DNA of 64,000 nt from Silene conica (Eukaryota; Streptophyta; Magnoliopsida; Caryophyllales; Caryophyllaceae): positions 67,427,136 through 67,491,135 of the forward strand of contig CM055318.2 in assembly GCA_029255685.2 (NCBI GenBank), in the 5' to 3' direction. Shown here piece by piece: positions 33,931-45,077 of the stretch. The first letter of the stretch is position 1; the number at the start of each line of letters is the position of its first letter. The notes under the pieces were generated by a model, which saw nothing but the letters and a program-made list of their open reading frames with translations, searched no databases and was not told where the DNA came from. The position numbers were made by a program, and so were the translations under genes.

Positions 33931-35685
33931 GGATCGGTTAAGTATTAGAGCGGCTGACAAAAGAGCATAGCCCCATAATGAATCAGACACAACGGTGTGA
34001 CTCATCATGGATCGAACCATATCAAGTAGAGTTCGATTTCTCCGTTCGGACACACCATTTAATTGTGGTGTTCCAGGTGGAGTCAACTGTAGAACGATGC
34101 CACAGTCTTTAAGGTGTTGATCAAACTCGTGAGAAAGATATTCGCCACCACGATCCGACCGAAGTGCTTTAATCTTTCTGCCCAGTTGGTTCTGTACCCG
34201 ATTCTGGTATTCTTTGAACTTGTCAAAGGATTCACTTTTATGTTTCATTAAGTAGACATAGCCATATCTACTCAAATCATCCGTGAAAGTGATGAAATAC
34301 CTATAGCCTTCTCGTGCGTTGATCGACATAGGGCCACATACATCCGTATGTATGAGTCCTAATAGGTCGGCAGCGCGCATTCCAACACCTTTGAAGGAAA
34401 TACGAGTCATCTTTCGGATGAGACATGATTCACACGTGCCATATGATTCGAAATCAAAGGCCGAGATAGCTCCATTCTGTATGAGCTGTTTTACGCGTTT
34501 CTCATTTATATGTCCCATACGGCAATGCCATAGGTAAGTTTGATCTTTTTCACCAACCTTTAATCTCTTGTTATTCACATGTAATATTTCGGTGGTTTGA
34601 TCTAAAACATAAATTCCATTCATGGAAACTGCCTTGCCATAAATCATATTGTGTAACGAGAAAATACAGCTATTATTCTCTATTACAAATGAAAAACCAA
34701 GTTTGTCAAGTGCAGAAACTGAAATAATGTTTTTGGATAAACTAGGAACATAATAACAGTTATATAAAGATAACTCGAATCCACTTGGAAGTTGGATCAC
34801 GTATGTTCCCCTCGAGACTGCAGCAACACGTGCTTCATTCCCGACACGCAGGTCAACCTCACCCTTGATGAGGGGTTCTTGGTTTCGGAGGCCTTGCACA
34901 TGATTACATAGATGAGAACCACAACCAGTATCTAGTACCCAAGTTCCGTAACTTGCATGGTTAATCTCAATCATGTGAATAAAAGAAGAAGAAGACATAC
35001 CAACAGGAATAACGCGACCTGCCTTAATGTCCTCACGATACACGGGGCATGTGCGCCTCCAATGCCCAGTCTTCTGGCAATGGTAGCATTCCATGCTAGT
35101 ATCCTTACTCTTTGTCTTGCCATGTGAGTTGCTCGACTCACCGGGCCCACTCTTAGCAAATCCTAGTTTCTTAGACTTAGGCTTACCTACCGCTAAGTCG
35201 CCCTGAGCTTTAGCTTTTCCCTTACCCTTACCCTTACTGGAGATCATGAGAACATCCTGCTTCACGCTCCCACTTAATTTCATATCCTTCTCGGTCTGTA
35301 CGAGAAGGGAGTGGAGCTCATGAGGAGTCTTCTTCATGTCGTTCATGTAATAGTTGGCCCTAAAGAGGGCGAACCCATCATGAAGCGAATGAAGCATTCG
35401 ATCAACGATTATGTTCTCACTGATCTTGCAGTTTAGGGCCTCCAGTTTCTCGATATTCTCAATCATGTTGAGAATATGTGGGCTAACTGCTTGGCCCTTC
35501 TGGAGTTTCGCCACAAAGAAGCGACAGGTATGCTCATAAGAAACGATTCTTGGAGCTTTCGATAATTCGTTAGTGAGCGTGGTGAAAATCTTGTTTGCAC
35601 CATGGGTTATGAAGCGTCTTTCCAAATTGGATTCCATTGCATAGATGAGTACGTTCTTTATGGCACCCGCTTCCATGACGAAGTC
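33925..35685 (-). pseudogene. gag-pol: Copia Gag (most), protease and integrase core
   Basis: About 585 residues. Gag core; CCHC knuckle (CYHCQKTGHWRRTC); protease with LDTGCGSH; integrase zinc-binding region (HCRMGHINEKR then CESC) and catalytic core with HTDVCGPM, FTDDLSRYG and the E in GVSERRNRTLL. The 5' side is cut at 35685, where gypsy element B begins; the start of gag lies beyond B at 43098-43265, and roughly 30 codons between the two are gone. The 3' side ends at a frameshift. Confidence 0.93.
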
Positions 35686-35711
35686 GGCATGGCGAACGGC
35701 CAAGAGTGTTA

Positions 35712-36030
35712 CTCAAGGTTATAGTGAAGTATGTGTAACCTTGGAAATATGATCCAAGGTTATAGCTGAACTAGTACAACCTTGAGTACGACTCAAAGTT
35801 ATAGCTGAAGCTAATATAACTTTGAACTACGAGTTAAAGTTATAGCTGAGACTAATGCAAACCTGAGGTATGACTCAAGGTTATGGTTAGTGCTAGTATA
35901 ACTTTAGTTTTCGTGTCAAGGTTTAGCTAAGGTTACTATAACCTCAAGCCATTTGTGGAAGTTATAGTTGAGGTTAGTATAACCTCGCATCCATTACTTA
36001 TGTTATAGTTACAGCTACTATAACTTTGGT
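35712..36030 (+). repeat. Stem-loop array 1 of element B (5' LTR)
   Basis: About eight units with pairing arms around a loop close to AGCTGAAGCTA. Examples: CAAGGTTA with TAACCTTG; TCAAAGTTATA with TATAACTTTGA; GAGGTTA with TAACCTC; GTTATAGT with ACTATAAC. One unit (about 35833-35867) pairs poorly. The same array lies in the 3' LTR at 41590-41908. Confidence 0.75.
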
Positions 36031-36363
36031 TGTTTATACTTGTTCCACATGTTGAGTTGTGTCCAGTGATCGTATAATATTGTGTTTGCATATGTCGTTG
36101 GATACTTCTAAACATTTGAGTTGGACAGTCAGTTAAACTGTTCTATTATGTGCAGTCAGTTAAACTGTGCATTGTTGTTGGCTAGTTTGAATAGATGACG
36201 ATAGTATCAGTTAAATACTATCGGAATGAACTAACGCCACCCATTGATGTGGGATTTATTTTGGTCTATGTTCGGGGGTGGCCAGATTCGTCAGTTCAAC
36301 GTTCTGGGTCCCGAGTGTCGTTCGATGTACAATTAATGCATCGAGAGGTCTGGCCAGGTCTTA

Positions 36364-36517
36364 GGCACATAGGCAGTGGTGATACGCTATACATAGTACC
36401 GTGGAGGCAGTGGTGATACGCTCCACACCGATGGAGGCAGTGGTGATACGCTCCGTCAGTCAGAGGCAGTGGTGATACGCTCTGACAAGTTAGAGGCAGT
36501 GGTGATACGCTCTAACG
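36364..36517 (+). repeat. Stem-loop array 2 of element B: five units, constant 14-base loop
   Basis: Loop GCAGTGGTGATACG five times, with arms ATAG/CTAT, GTGGAG/CTCCAC, GATGGAG/CTCCGTC, GTCAGAG/CTCTGAC and GTTAGAG/CTCTAAC. Arms change together and pairing is kept, including one G-T pair. Confidence 0.92.
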
Positions 36518-37215
36518 GGCGTTCGCTCTATTCGCTATGCTTTGATGATAGCTTTGTGCCTTCTGTTGCCATGGATTGTGTGTCACCATATTCGCTATGC
36601 TTTATTGCTAGCATTGTGCCTTATGTTACTATGAGTCGTGAGTTACTTGGGTTGTAAGTGTTCATGGTCTAGTGGTCGCATATGGTCTAGGTTCGTTTGG
36701 TTCATTGGTCTGGTGTTGAGAATATCATGGTATGGTAATTTTGCTTTCATGTCATGTCACGTTTATATCCTCACATGATCGTCGTAATATGTCTTCAGAT
36801 AACGGTAAGTTTGATTGGACTCTCATGAGTGTAGATGATCTCGCATGTTTACTGGTTTTACATTTCATTTGTTAATGATTGTTGGTTACATTCATTTGTT
36901 GTAAACATGACTGGGAGAGCATCTAGTTACTCCCGACTGATTGTCGACCCCCCCTTCTCAGGTTGTTCAGGTGGTCGCTGTTTGGTTGATGCTTGCTTGG
37001 GGAAATGTGCGAAGCGAGCTTAATAAATTGTTTAGGACCTTTGCTTTAAGTTTTAAGAACCGTTGAATAATGTATTAGTTTAGTTTTTCGATTTGAGTAT
37101 CGATCCGGATTTGGGTAAGGTGTTTCCGCCACCTTAACCCAGTTATCATTGAGTTACACTCCGATATTCTTTTATATTATGTTTTTCCTTTGTTTTATAA
37201 TCCGGGTTGTTACAG

Positions 37216-37228
37216 TTGGTATCAGAGC
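37216..37228 (+). other. tRNA-iMet primer-binding site (element B)
   Basis: TTGGTATCAGAGC two bases after the 5' LTR. Confidence 0.92.
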
Positions 37229-40200
37229 GAACACGCTCCCAACTCTCGCGTAGTTTCTGACTAAAATAAAATCGACTTAGTAAATGAGTGAGAGTAAATG
37301 GGGTAGAAACACTTAAGGACTTGTTTGTTTACATCTTAATGTTTCATATCGTTGTTAATTATAGTACATGTATTGTTCATCTACTTATTTGTTTATGCCT
37401 TAATTTTTCGCATACTTGTTAATTGTTTTACATGTGTGCTCATGTTTTTGTTTGTTGTCGTTTATGTTTTATATCGTTACTTAATGTATTGAATGTATAA
37501 TTCATCTACTTGTTTTATTATGCGTTATTGTTTCGTGTAATTAATAATTGTGTTATTTTGGTTGTTCATGAAATTGTGCATTTATACATTGAGGTTTTGC
37601 ATCGTGACTAATTGTATTACTTGTTTATTTATATATTTGTTTGTTTATGTCTTAATGTTCATTGTTATTAATTGTATGAAATCTACAGTTTACATATTGT
37701 GTTGTTTATGACTTGATGTTACGTTTCGTCATTAATTATACAAAAATGTGTTGTTCATGTATAACTTTTCCAAGCATGCTCTGTTGATTTTAAAGACGGT
37801 TAATTCTGAAAATGTCTTTTGCATGTTACGTCTTACATGTCGTTTTTGGTTATATGTCGGTCAAAACTTTTTCCTTGATAACCTTGAGCATTACTCTTAT
37901 CGTACTTTCATCCTTTTTGGATCACTCGCTGGTGTTATCTGTGCTTGAGGTGATTTTGAGGTTGATCTCCTTGTGGTTTTTTGAGGTTTCAAGTTAGAAT
38001 TTATTGGCAGATTTGAATGTTCAGGTATGAAAGAAAAGTGCATTTATGAGTTTGGTAACGAGGGAGTTAATTTGAGATTTGAGGTTGTTAAGAAGAAGTT
38101 TACTTTGGTATTTGAGGTTGTTAAGAATAAGTTAACTTTGGGATTGGAATTTGTTCAGGTGAAGTTTATTTTGGGAATAGTTGTTGTTAGGATGAAGTCT
38201 CATTTGGATAATTGACTGTTAAGTTCTTTGTGTGCTTGAGGAATTCCTTATTGAGGATAGAGAGTGAGTGAATGATATGTGGCATAAGACGTTTAATTGT
38301 GGTTTCATAGTGTCACAAGGAGTAATAGACATAATGAGTGGATTTATTTTATGATCTTATTTTGGGAATATCGTGGCTTATGCCCTTAATGGTTGGAATT
38401 TTAGATTTTTGTCTTGTGTTAAAGGAAAAGTCTGCGAGTTATTTATGGATCGATGATAGAATGCTGGAAACGGTTTGAATGTTATCATGGAGTATAGACT
38501 GAGCACGTTGGGAGTTTGGGAGACTATGCTCATCTTTAATTGGAATATCATATTTGAGGAATAAGAATCTTTGAGGATTTATAATGAGTTATGAAAGATT
38601 TATGGTTTATCCGTTGAGGAGATATTTAATGGTTGTACCTTTTAAGGATTGGATGAGAGAGAGAGAGACGAACTGTAATCTTCTATGGACTTGTGAGATG
38701 TTGACGTTAAAGTGTACGAGCGCAGACTTAGTGAATGGGCATGTTGACGATGTTTATAATGGAATGTGGCGTTTATCTTTGAGGGTGTAAACATTGCTAT
38801 GGATTGATCCATTAAGTGTGATGAGATGAAATTCTTGAGAAGTGAAAGGACTTGAGAGTTGATGATCATGAGAGTTGGTGATCTTAAGAGTTGATAATTT
38901 GAGGAATGTAGTTAGTAATGGTAAAGGGGCAATTATATAGATATTTGTTGGTGTTGAGGTATTATGGTGATATGATGAAAGGATGTTTCGAGACGTACCG
39001 TTGTGACCTTGAGTGATGATTGTACGAGAATTGTAAAACCTTGGTTATCGTGCTTTATTTATTTTATCTTATCTTGAGGTGTCGTCGTGGTGTTTATAAA
39101 TTTATTTTGGAGTCGTCTATATATTCTTGTCATCCTTGCACGTGTCGACCATACCTCTTTTATTTGAGCCTTTAGACCAAAAGTTTCTTATTTATCTTTG
39201 TCCTCTGTTTATTTTATCTCTTGTTACTTTCTATTTGTTCTTTATTTCAACTTCAGTTCCTTCTTCTTTGAAGTTTTGTAATTATCCTCTTTACACTGGT
39301 TTATCATGAGCTTATACTTTCTAAAACTATATTTTCGTTTGCTTTGTGATATTGCGCGAACATATTCGGTTTTGGTTTACAAGTTATTTATTCTTTTAAG
39401 GTAACTTGAAAATGTTTGAAATATCTTTAGAGCTACTAGTGATCATCTCGTAGTGGAAGCTTGAATCCTTTCGTGAGGAATGTTAGATCTTTGAGTTTGA
39501 TGTTTGGCTATTGGAGATCGAGAGCATAGTGACATTTGGGAATGAGTGTATGAATTAGGATTCCATATAAAGTTTTGGAGAAAGAGTATTAAAGGTCGTA
39601 TATGAGGTTTGAAAGTTTGAGGATGTTATTAGTTTGATGGACATAGCTTTATACAGTGTTTTGGTGGATTCTTATTGATAAGATGATATTTATGGATAGT
39701 AAACCATGACTACGAATTGAGGTTATAAGCTTAGTTTTTATATGAGTATGGGTGATGAGATTGAGGTTTGAGATTGATGACTTTGGATACTAGACATATA
39801 TCGAGGATTATCGAGAGTTTGCCTTTTGAGGTTAAGAGTTGTATATGTGAAGTAAGCGCTACCAACTTTGAGGAACTTATGGTAGTTATAATTTAATGGC
39901 ACTCGTGAATAGAAGAGTTTGCTTATTTGGAAGAGTTTCCTGACGTTGAGATTATCTGTTTGAGGTTTTGGTCAATGCCGGATTTGTGTGGTGAATGGTA
40001 AACTATAATTGAAGTGTTGGTTGAAAGTTATTTTGGACTTGGAGAAATAGTAATAAGTTTTTTGAGAGGTTATATATGTTGTTTAATGATGGTAGAGTAA
40101 TGTTTGGTATACGAGGACTAGAAGTTAGATAGTTCATGAGATGAAAGAGTACACATTGATGAGTGTACTACTTAATGGTTTTGAGTGAGCCTGGCGAACG

Positions 40201-40558
40201 TGAGACAACCCTTGATGTTTTAGTATGTGAGATATAATGGATTTTATGAGTGTAACCAACATGCTTAAAGGTGATGCATGTGTGAAAATATTGTGGTTTT
40301 GTGATAACTAGATCGTATTGAGATAAATGATTATTTTGGGTTGTGAGTATGAGTTTGATATGTCTTTTGAGGATTTAGAATATGTGAAGATGATAATAAC
40401 ATTAAGGATGTAGGATATCTCTTTATGGTTTGAGTGTTAATAAGGATCAGAGTGCGCAGCGGTTAGGATTCCGAGATGACTTTCGTTGATGATCACTTGT
40501 AATTCTTACCTTGTTTTGATCTTACGTTTGAAATTCAAGTTTCGAGGACGAAACTTCT
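37229..40558 (+). other. Interior of element B, no gag-pol
   Basis: About 3.3 kb of T- and G-rich sequence with no frame longer than about 90 codons and none of the gypsy motifs on either strand. It could be filler acquired by a deletion derivative, or gag-pol decayed past recognition; the near-identical LTRs argue that it was already like this at insertion. Confidence 0.8.
38027..38215 (+). CDS. Small repetitive ORF in element B
   Basis: 62 codons from ATG. The peptide contains repeats of about 12 residues of the kind FEVVKKKFTL, FEVVKNKLTL, LEFVQVKFIL, with alternating hydrophobic and basic residues. No family is recognised. The repeat is also visible as an imperfect 36-bp DNA repeat, so it may reflect DNA duplication rather than a protein. 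Confidence 0.2.
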   Translation: MKEKCIYEFGNEGVNLRFEVVKKKFTLVFEVVKNKLTLGLEFVQVKFILGIVVVRMKSHLDN

Positions 40559-40574
40559 TTTTAGGGGGTTAGAT
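40559..40574 (+). other. Polypurine tract of element B
   Basis: TTTTAGGGGGTTAGAT before TGTAACACCCC. Upstream the sequence TTTCGAGGACGAAAC is the conserved segment that precedes the polypurine tract in Tekay/Del elements. Confidence 0.8.
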
Positions 40575-43092
40575 TGTAACACCCCGTATTTTATAATAAT
40601 ATTTTATTATAAAAGTATTTTATTTAATTAATTATTTCGAAGTTTATTAATCGGTTTGGAAATATATATATTTATAGCTTCCGTTCTCTATTTAATTATT
40701 TCTCGTTTTGATCTACTTTTGGATGGGTTAAAACGTCCGTGCAATATTTTATTATTTTAATTTAATATTTACTTTTCTATTTCAAGTTCTCCTTGCGTTT
40801 TAATATGGCTCAATCAGATTTGTAATCAGATAATCCATTGTGTGAGCTAATGGACCAAAAGCCCATTAGTTAATCTCCTTATAAATAGATTTTAACCTAA
40901 CAAGCAACTAGGTCAAAATTGTTTTGTGCGTGAGATTGTTGCCGCACGCCACTTCTCCAATTTCTCTCTTTTGTTCTCTTTTCTCCCTTTGACTTCATTG
41001 TTGAATATCTTTTATTCTTTAAAACTCATACATAAATTATATTTTCACAATCTTTGCTCTTACCTCTACAATATATTCTATTCAAAATATTTTATTGGTA
41101 ATTATTTGTATGGACCTTTAGACCTATGTTTTGGGTCTCTTGTTTTGTGTTTAAAGAAGAAGAAGTATTTCTTTTTGGCGTTTTCGAAAGAGTGATGGTT
41201 TGGTACAATGTCTATCACAAGTATTTGGATTTCCGCTTTCGTTAAAGTTCATTTTCGGGGTTATTGACACGTGTTGGAGACATGGCTTTGTTGGTCGTAT
41301 TTTTTATGAAGATTTTCATTAATTGCTAAAAAGGTAACTAGCTAGGTGTTTCTCTTTTAATTGTGTTTATGCCAATTGATGTAATTAATATGATTTAATG
41401 ATTGTTTGTACGATTAGTACATGTTTGATTATTTATTGTCATGATTTATTTGTGCTCCATATATTTATGTATGTGTTATTATCGTAATTGTGGATTAATG
41501 TATCGATAAGTCGTTATGGGTGTCGTGTGCGCAACTAGGGTTCGCGAGGAAACCCTAGATGGCGGCATGGCGAACGGCCAAGAGTGTTACTCAAGGTTAT
41601 AGTGAAGTATGTGTAACCTTGGAAATATGATCCAAGGTTATAGCTGAACTAGTACAACCTTGAGTACGACTCAAAGTTATAGCTGAAGCTAATATAACTT
41701 TGAACTACGAGTTAAAGTTATAGCTGAGACTAATGCAAACCTGAGGTATGACTCAAGGTTATGGTTAGTGCTAGTATAACTTTAGTTTTCGTGTCAAGGT
41801 TTAGCTAAGGTTACTATAACCTCAAGCCATTTGTGGAAGTTATAGTTGAGGTTAGTATAACCTCGCATCCATTACTTATGTTATAGTTACAGCTACTATA
41901 ACTTTGGTTGTTTATACTTGTTCCACATGTTGAGTTGTGTCCAGTGATCGTATAATATTGTGTTTGCATATGTCGTTGGATACTTCTAAACATTTGAGTT
42001 GGACAGTCAGTTAAACTGTTCTATTATGTGCAGTCAGTTAAACTGTGCATTGTTGTTGGCTAGTTTGAATAGATGACGATAGTATCAGTTAAATACTATC
42101 GGAATGAACTAACGCCACCCATTGATGTGGGATTTATTTTGGTCTATGTTCGGGGGTGGCCAGATTCGTCAGTTCAACGTTCTGGGTCCCGAGTGTCGTT
42201 CGATGTACAATTAATGCATCGAGAGGTCTGGCCAGGTCTTAGGCACATAGGCAGTGGTGATACGCTATACATAGTACCGTGGAGGCAGTGGTGATACGCT
42301 CCACACCGATGGAGGCAGTGGTGATACGCTCCGTCAGTCAGAGGCAGTGGTGATACGCTCTGACAAGTTAGAGGCAGTGGTGATACGCTCTAACGGGCGT
42401 TCGCTCTATTCGCTATGCTTTGATGATAGCTTTGTGCCTTCTGTTGCCATGGATTGTGTGTCACCATATTCGCTATGCTTTATTGCTAGCATTGTGCCTT
42501 ATGTTACTATGAGTCGTGAGTTACTTGGGTTGTAAGTGTTCATGGTCTAGTGGTCGCATATGGTCTAGGTTCGTTTGGTTCATTGGTCTGGTGTTGAGAA
42601 TATCATGGTATGGTAATTTTGCTTTCATGTCATGTCACGTTTATATCCTCACATGATCGTCGTAATATGTCTTCAGATAACGGTAAGTTTGATTGGACTC
42701 TCATGAGTGTAGATGATCTCGCATGTTTACTGGTTTTACATTTCATTTGTTAATGATTGTTGGTTACATTCATTTATTGTAAACATGACTGGGAGAGCAT
42801 CTAGTTACTCCCGACTGATTGTCGACCCCCCCTTCTCAGGTTGTTCAGGTGGTCGCTGTTTGGTTGATGCTTGCTTGGGGAAATGTGCGAAGCGAGCTTA
42901 ATAAATTGTTTAGGACCTTTGCTTTAAGTTTTAAGAACCTTTGAATAATGTATTAGTTTAGTTTTTCGATTTGAGTATCGATCCGGATTTGGGTAAGGTG
43001 TTTCCGCCACCTTAACCCAGTTATCATTGAGTTACACTCCGATATTCTTTTATATTATGTTTTTCCTTTGTTTTATAATCCGGGTTGTTACA
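40575..43092 (+). repeat. 3' LTR of element B, complete
   Basis: 2518 bp from TGTAACACCCCG to GGGTTGTTACA. It supplies the first ~990 bp missing from the 5' LTR. It repeats both stem-loop arrays at 41590-41908 and 42242-42395. Confidence 0.95.
42242..42395 (+). repeat. Stem-loop array 2 of element B, 3' LTR copy
   Basis: Identical by eye to 36364-36517: five copies of loop GCAGTGGTGATACG with the same five different arm pairs. Confidence 0.92.
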
Positions 43093-43097
43093 ACTCA

Positions 43098-43265
43098 CTT
43101 GAGCTTTCCGTTAGCAATGGCAGCATTCCGTAGTGCTGCCTCCCAGTCAGAGAAGTTTGACCCATCATTCCTCAGTCTAGTAGACTGATTCATGGAGTCC
43201 ATGAAGGCTTTTAGCCAGGATTCACGTGCTAGCTTGGCACTTGGCATTGGGTCTTCACCAGCCAT
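43098..43265 (-). pseudogene. gag: Copia Gag N-terminus, cut off by element B
   Basis: From ATG at 43265: 56 codons beginning MAGEDPMPSAKLARE and containing RNDGSNFSDWEAALRNA, the conserved start of copia Gag (the NGTNFxxW-type motif). It ends at TGA immediately before the target duplication ACTCA of element B. The rest of Gag resumes at 35685. Confidence 0.88.
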
Positions 43266-45060
43266 TAGATATACAGCAGTTTAAATGAACGTGTTCTACA
43301 CTGAAAAAGAAGATAAAAACAAAACCATATAAGCAACTCATTGTTGTTATTTAAGTCTATTTTAAATTGTATTTAAACTCGTAGACTCATGCATTTATAT
43401 AATTGATCTCCCTCAAGAATTATATAAACGATCCTAAGACTCAATTTTCGTATATTGATAAGCCCACAGCTTGGCTAATTCCACCGTTGGAACTCTTGGT
43501 CGATAGATTTCCGTAAATCCTATCTATTAGTCCATCATAGTCGCTAGATAGTATCGAGTGACCACGATGTTGAGATAAAATAAATCATCTGTTCCCACTT
43601 ACCCGACGTAGAAGGGGTCATATTATGCGTACCGACGAAGAAGGGATTCATGGGAGTCTGATTTATAATGACTAGTCTCAATTTTTGGTTATACGAGGAA
43701 GACCCCATCAACTTATATTTATCCATTTTAAGTGAACTAATATCTAGCATATACGTGAATGAATGAAATAAAGTGATGACTTTGCATGTGACATGTGACA
43801 TCTGTATTGTCACAGAAAACTAACGCGTAACCTCTACATGAGCCAGTTTCAGGCATGTTATAGGTGGTTTGGTTTTAGGCGGAATATGATGCAAGCTATT
43901 ATCGATGAAAGCATAAAATAAATGCAATAAACGTAAATAAAAGTCCTAGTGTGGCATATCCTAGTAATCCTACCTAAATAAACATAAAAACAACTTTGGA
44001 ATCCACCGTTGGACCCTAGAAGCTTGTCTTGATGTTCCATCTTGGTCTTTGCAGCGGGAGTGAGCATCCGGTCTCCGTCTTTGGTCTTCACAAAATTACT
44101 AATTTAAATTACAAATATAACCCTATTTACATTCTAATTTAAATACAAAAGTAATTACATGGCAAAAACCCAAAACGGAGATACAAGATCTCAAAATTAC
44201 AAACAAGATTGTGTTCCATCATTACGGTAACACAATCTATTAAGGCCACACTAAGTTACAACCGTTTGCAAAATTAAATACGTTATAGAAAGCATTCAAA
44301 AGGCATTCAACAAGACGATAAATAAAATGCATCAACTAAAATTAAAATTCATTCATGACATAATACTGTTATTATGATTAACAAATTTTACCAAACCACC
44401 TTTACGGGATTAAAATTATGTGATTATACCGTTTTAACCACTTTAATTTTAATAAGTTTATAATTCATTATCTTAAACCGTTTTAAAATAATATGTATCA
44501 TGCGAGAGTGAACCGTTTCACAAAAATAATATACTATTTCCGTATACAGTATATTACTTAAGGCGATGGGAAAATAAAAACAAGTTATTTTCGGGAAAAA
44601 CAAAACGTCTGTTTTAGGGATGAGGTCGACCGACCTCAACACGGGGTCGACCGACCTTCTGACAGTAAAAAAAACTTCCTGTAACAGCAGTATGGTCGAC
44701 CGACCTATCAACCAGGTCGACCGACCACAAAACAAGAAACCGAGTTTCTGAAAACGCAAAATTGTTGCACTTGAAATCAAAACAAGTTTTTACCTTTGAT
44801 TCAAAATGTGTAAATCAATTTAAACAGCAACAAGGGTTTACATATTGCCAAGAATATCGATTAATTAACAATATGTAAACAAGAATCGAAAACAAGATCG
44901 ATTTGTCACAAAAGAAAAACTGTCGAAACAGAAAATACTCGCAGAAGCCGGTCGACCGACCGCAATAGGGGGTCGGTCGACCCACACGGCGACAGAAAAC
45001 GATTTTCAAAAAATTTTAATTAAAACTTATGAAAAACACAAAAGTAAAAATTTCGTGGCC
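43266..45060 (-). other. Long 5' leader of the copia element
   Basis: About 1.8 kb of non-coding AT-rich sequence between the primer site and gag. It carries the paired-palindrome module at 44624-44726 and a single pair at 44950-44983. The short frames in it read through the palindromes (GRPT-like peptides) and are not genes. Confidence 0.8.
44579..44726 (+). repeat. GGTCGACC paired-palindrome module, copia leader
   Basis: GGTCGACCGACC at 44624-44635, 44645-44656, 44694-44705 and 44715-44726, with CTTCCTGTA (inverse of TACAGGAAG) between the pairs. Upstream, ACAAGTTATTTTCG (from 44582) also stands upstream of the Athila module at 47879. Confidence 0.93.
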
Positions 45061-45062
45061 TT

Positions 45063-45077
45063 GGCTCGGATACCACT
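45063..45077 (-). other. Primer-binding site of the copia element
   Basis: The minus strand reads TGGTATCCGAGCCAAGG one or two bases after the 5' LTR, a variant of the methionine-tRNA site (TGGTATC, then CGAGC instead of AGAGC). Confidence 0.8.

Larger units (their letters stand above)
35685..37214 (+). repeat. 5' LTR of element B, lacking its first ~990 bp
   Basis: Aligned with 41563-43092 at a constant offset of 5878 without gaps. It ends GGGTTGTTACA before the primer site. It contains two stem-loop arrays (35712-36030 and 36364-36517). Confidence 0.95.
35685..43092 (+). mobile_element. B: young non-autonomous gypsy element (Tekay-like ends, no ORFs)
   Basis: 5' LTR 35685-37214 (truncated), interior 37215-40574, 3' LTR 40575-43092 (complete, 2518 bp). 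Over 1530 shared bases I found two differences between LTRs (36900/42778 region and 37067/42945 region), so insertion is recent. It entered the copia gag; the right flank is ACTCA. The left target copy and the first ~990 bp of the 5' LTR are gone, together with part of gag. The polypurine side resembles Tekay/Del elements, so a Tekay-type partner probably supplies proteins. Confidence 0.92.
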
